From contig DMPB01000177.1 of assembly GCA_003456175.1 (NCBI GenBank), forward strand, positions 56,707-64,475: a stretch of DNA of 7,769 nucleotides, read 5' to 3'. This document shows, one piece after another, positions 6,481-7,769 of the stretch. The stretch comes from Chitinophagaceae bacterium. GTDB taxonomy: Bacteria; Bacteroidota; Bacteroidia; Chitinophagales; Chitinophagaceae. The notes beneath the pieces were generated by a model that searched no databases, had not been told where the DNA came from, and saw nothing but the letters and a program-made list of their open reading frames with translations. Numbering within the stretch: the first letter of the stretch is position 1; each line of letters opens with the position of its first letter. A program made the position numbers and the translations under genes.

Positions 6481-6915
6481 TACGCGTTTTTGCTCGCCAA
6501 CACTTGAGGTAGCTGGCAGTTTGTACAAGCAATCGTGTATACCCAATTGTTGACACACATGCATTGTATATGCATGATCCTACGGCTTGGTAGCCAAATA
6601 ACAACTCATTTTTAAGTTATCGTACACAGATAGCGATGCAATAAAATGGTGTTGTTGCAATACAATACCAATGTATTGTGCCCTTACCTTATCTAAAAAC
6701 CGAGCAGATTGTTGCTGTAATGCTATACCATTAATTATTAAGCTACCTTCAAAACCTACGAGCAAACCAGCAATAATATGCAGCAGTGTTGTTTTACCTG
6801 CACCGCTGGCACCAGTAATAAGTAAGCTACTGGCTGGCGAGCAATTGAAACTAGGATACTCAAAACGCCGCTGTGTATTCGCATATTGGTATGCGATATT
6901 AGAAGCTATTATCAT
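6476..6915 (-). pseudogene. ABC transporter ATP-binding protein, truncated and interrupted
   Basis: This is the N-terminal part of a LolD/MacB-type ATPase. It starts MIIASNIAYQY and has a good Walker A (GASGAGKTT, about residues 35-43) and a Q-loop region (IGIVLQQHHFIASLSVYDNL). After residue 111 an in-frame TAG (6582-6580) interrupts it. Past the stop the same frame goes on for 43 codons, DHAYTMHVCQQLGIHDCLYKLP, then SSVGEQKRV, which is recognisable as the ABC signature segment (family form LS[GV]GEQQRV). The frame then ends in TAA, and permease sequence follows in another frame. Walker B, the H-loop and about 65 residues are absent. The TAG could be a C-to-T change from CAG. With the missing catalytic motifs the product cannot hydrolyse ATP. 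The gene is divergent from the MerC-like gene, and its start codon touches the 41-bp palindrome. Confidence 0.87.
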
Positions 6916-6955
6916 TAGACATTATTTTGCAACAATGTTGCAAAATAATGTCTAA
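6915..6955. promoter_or_regulatory. 41-bp perfect palindrome, putative Fur/Zur-family operator
   Basis: Bases 6915-6934 and 6936-6955 are exact reverse complements around a single central A (6935). The inner 15 bases TGCAACAATGTTGCA (6928-6942) form a 7-1-7 inverted repeat, the geometry of Fur-superfamily boxes. Outer arms ATTATTTT/AAAATAAT and TTAGAC/GTCTAA extend it, enough for two overlapping dimers. It fills the space between the divergent ABC ATPase remnant (whose ATG begins at 6915) and the MerC-like gene (ATG at 6968). A metal-dependent repressor is inferred from the geometry and the flanking gene types. I do not recall a verified Bacteroidota consensus to match it against. The regulator gene is not in the window. 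Confidence 0.7.
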
Positions 6956-6960
6956 ATTTG
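6926..6960 (+). promoter_or_regulatory. Candidate Bacteroidota-type promoter for the MerC-like gene
   Basis: TAAATTTG (6953-6960) matches the -7 consensus TAnnTTTG exactly. A -33-like TTTG lies at 6926-6929, giving a 23-base spacer, at the long end of the usual range. Both overlap the 41-bp palindrome, so a bound repressor would block RNA polymerase. The predicted start of transcription falls at or just before the ATG at 6968, which would make the mRNA nearly leaderless or favour the internal ATG at 7016. Confidence 0.4.
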
Positions 6961-6967
6961 CAATTCT

Positions 6968-7393
6968 ATGATTCCGGCAAAAAATACCGTACGCTCTTGG
7001 AGCGACATTATTGCAATGCTAGCTTCTTTAGCTTGCGCTATACATTGTGTAGCACTTCCGCTACTTTTTTCAACAGTGCCATTTTTAGGTATAAAAATAC
7101 TTGAAAATATATGGCTAGAATTAGCTACCATCATTGTAAGCATTACTATTGGTGGCATTGCCATGTATAAAGGCGTAACCCAATACCACCGTCAAAAATG
7201 GGTAGTAATACTGTTTATTTCAGGCATTAGTAGCATGCTACTCGGCAATATGATTTCTAATGAAGTAACAGAACCATGGCTAAAACATATAGGTGCCATG
7301 GCACTTATCATTGCCCATGTATACAATTACAAAAAAAGCAAGCACTGTCATATATGCAACCAACCAAAAAGCACTACCGATGATTCCTTATAG
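6968..7393 (+). CDS. MerC-like integral membrane protein
   Basis: This is a 141-residue inner-membrane protein with four hydrophobic helices (about 17-40, 47-69, 78-97, 105-121), the size and topology of the MerC family. The first helix carries the family's metal-site signature ACAIHC (C23, H26, C27) followed by ALPLL. The C-terminal tail adds HVYNYKKSKHCHICNQ, with further His and Cys ligands. MerC was described for mercuric ion uptake. Chromosomal homologues in Bacteroidota without merA/merR are, as I recall, often linked to Fur/Zur-type repressors, and no other mer gene is here, so a role with zinc or another soft metal is more likely. I kept ATG 6968; ATG 7016 (M17) would remove a short polar lead. 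The stop overlaps the next gene by 14 bases. The 41-bp palindrome lies immediately upstream. Confidence 0.85.
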   Translation: MIPAKNTVRSWSDIIAMLASLACAIHCVALPLLFSTVPFLGIKILENIWLELATIIVSITIGGIAMYKGVTQYHRQKWVVILFISGISSMLLGNMISNEVTEPWLKHIGAMALIIAHVYNYKKSKHCHICNQPKSTTDDSL

Positions 7394-7586
7394 CTACGAA
7401 ACATGGAAATATTGTATTGAGGTAGATTGTAACATTACCCTCACCACATGCTTCTTAGAAGAGCGTATTCAGGCATTAAGCGATACATCACTTAAAGCAA
7501 CGCAAGAATTTATAGACAAATACGGCGAAACACATCACCTACAAACCATCACATGGTTTATGCAAGCACTTCAAAACACACGTTAA
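7380..7586 (+). CDS. Small conserved-looking protein of unknown function (68 aa)
   Basis: The frame from ATG 7380 reads MIPYSYETWKYCIEVDCNITLTTCFLEERIQALSD and ends in WFMQALQNTR. It is an acidic, soluble, probably helical protein with three cysteines (WKYCIEVDC...TTC). It overlaps the 3' end of the MerC-like gene by 14 bases and ends in TAATG shared with the next start, a pattern of translational coupling. Earlier in-frame starts (GTG 7293, ATG 7299) would give residues that merely shadow the MerC frame, so 7380 is preferred. I recognise no named family. Its position suggests a role in the same metal-linked process, perhaps as a small partner or chaperone, but that is inference. Confidence 0.75.
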   Translation: MIPYSYETWKYCIEVDCNITLTTCFLEERIQALSDTSLKATQEFIDKYGETHHLQTITWFMQALQNTR

Positions 7587-7708
7587 TGTCGAAAAAAAAT
7601 CAGCTCTACACATTGCTTTTTATAACCTGTAGTTTAACATTAGCAAGCAGTTGTGGGTGCAGCTCAAAAATCTCCAACAATGGCAAGCACAAACAATACG
7701 ATTTGTAG
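7586..7708 (+). CDS. Very small predicted lipoprotein (40 aa)
   Basis: ATG at 7586-7588 overlaps the previous stop (TAATG). The product is MSKKNQLYTLLFITCSLTLA, then SSCGCSSKISNNGKHKQYDL, then TAG at 7706-7708. It has a basic N-terminus (KK), a hydrophobic stretch (LYTLLFITCSLTLA) and a loose lipobox LASSC, the form expected for a type II signal peptide. If cleaved before the first Cys of CGC, the mature lipopeptide would be only about 18 residues, Ser-, Lys- and Asn-rich with one His and two Cys. The length is below most gene-caller cut-offs. Coding is supported by the coupled start and the lipoprotein architecture; no homologue is recalled. Confidence 0.6.
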   Translation: MSKKNQLYTLLFITCSLTLASSCGCSSKISNNGKHKQYDL

Positions 7709-7769
7709 TAGTGCCTTAATTACCTTACGGTAAATGCCTAAACACGATACTTAACACATAATTATGCAG
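7709..7769. other. Non-coding tail of the window, no gene seen
   Basis: After the small lipoprotein stop there is no supportable reading frame on either strand up to the window edge. The only recognisable item is the third 16-mer repeat copy. No T-rich hairpin terminator is visible, so the transcript end is not defined here. Confidence 0.5.
7721..7736 (+). repeat. 16-mer repeat copy 3 (after the lipoprotein gene)
   Basis: TACCTTACGGTAAATG, an exact match to the copies at 4814-4829 and 717-732 (inverted). It sits 13 bases after the stop of the small lipoprotein gene. The flanks differ from those of the other copies, so the unit is the 16-mer itself and not a longer repeat. Confidence 0.75.

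Noticed and set aside
6422..6582. TAG and TAA inside the ABC genes as evidence of stop-codon reassignment
   Set aside because: Other genes in the window end with TAG, TAA and TGA at sensible family lengths, and the same region also lacks about 1 kb of conserved sequence, so pseudogene decay explains both.
6580..6915. A short functional 111-residue ATPase
   Set aside because: It lacks the signature motif, Walker B and H-loop, and recognisable ATPase sequence continues beyond the stop codon in the same frame.
6968..7393. Part of a mercury-resistance (mer) operon
   Set aside because: No merA, merR, merT or merP is visible, and isolated MerC homologues are found on Bacteroidota chromosomes without mercury resistance genes.
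1..7769. CRISPR arrays, tRNA, rRNA, insertion sequences or integrase attachment sites
   Set aside because: I saw no regularly spaced repeats, cloverleaf-like sequence, transposase reading frame or paired terminal inverted repeats with target duplications.

Overview
The window reads as a chromosomal segment of a member of the Bacteroidota, possibly a Chitinophagia-type organism. The reasons are moderately AT-rich DNA, weak or absent Shine-Dalgarno sequences before starts, matches to the Bacteroidota -7 promoter element TAnnTTTG, and the protein types present (a 7TM-DISM sensor kinase and an orphan ParA of a type I recall from Bacteroidota). The phylum call is an inference from protein and promoter style; no rRNA or marker gene is present.

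Layout. Bases 1-387 hold the 3' two thirds of purN (purine biosynthesis). Bases 439-2930 hold a two-component pair on the plus strand: a membrane sensor histidine kinase and a NarL/LuxR-type response regulator, coupled by an ATGA start/stop overlap. A GNAT acetyltransferase on the minus strand ends on the same CTAG palindrome that supplies the regulator's stop. A minus-strand run then reads from about 6915 down to 3489: a broken ABC transporter (ATPase and FtsX-like permease remnants), an intact DUF3299-type exported protein, an orphan ParA/MinD-like ATPase, a secreted protein of unknown function and a COG4947-like esterase. It closes with a good intrinsic terminator at 3458-3482. On the plus strand from 6968 lies a tightly packed set of three small genes: a MerC-like membrane protein, a 68-residue protein of unknown function and a 40-residue predicted lipoprotein.

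The most striking element is a perfect 41-bp palindrome (6915-6955) between the two divergent transcription units. Its core TGCAACA-A-TGTTGCA has the 7-1-7 geometry of Fur-family operators. With an ABC transporter/DUF3299 unit on one side and a MerC-like protein on the other, I infer a metal-responsive (perhaps zinc/Zur) divergon. The transporter side has decayed: one nonsense codon lies in the ATPase, a large deletion removes the ATPase C-terminus and most of the permease, and a second nonsense codon lies in the permease tail. The operator and the flanking genes stay intact.

A second unexplained signal is the 16-mer TACCTTACGGTAAATG. It occurs exactly three times (once inverted inside the kinase gene, twice between or after genes), with a 12-base partial copy in the parA-like gene. 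No rRNA, tRNA, CRISPR array or insertion sequence was seen. There is no gene-free stretch above 300 bases.
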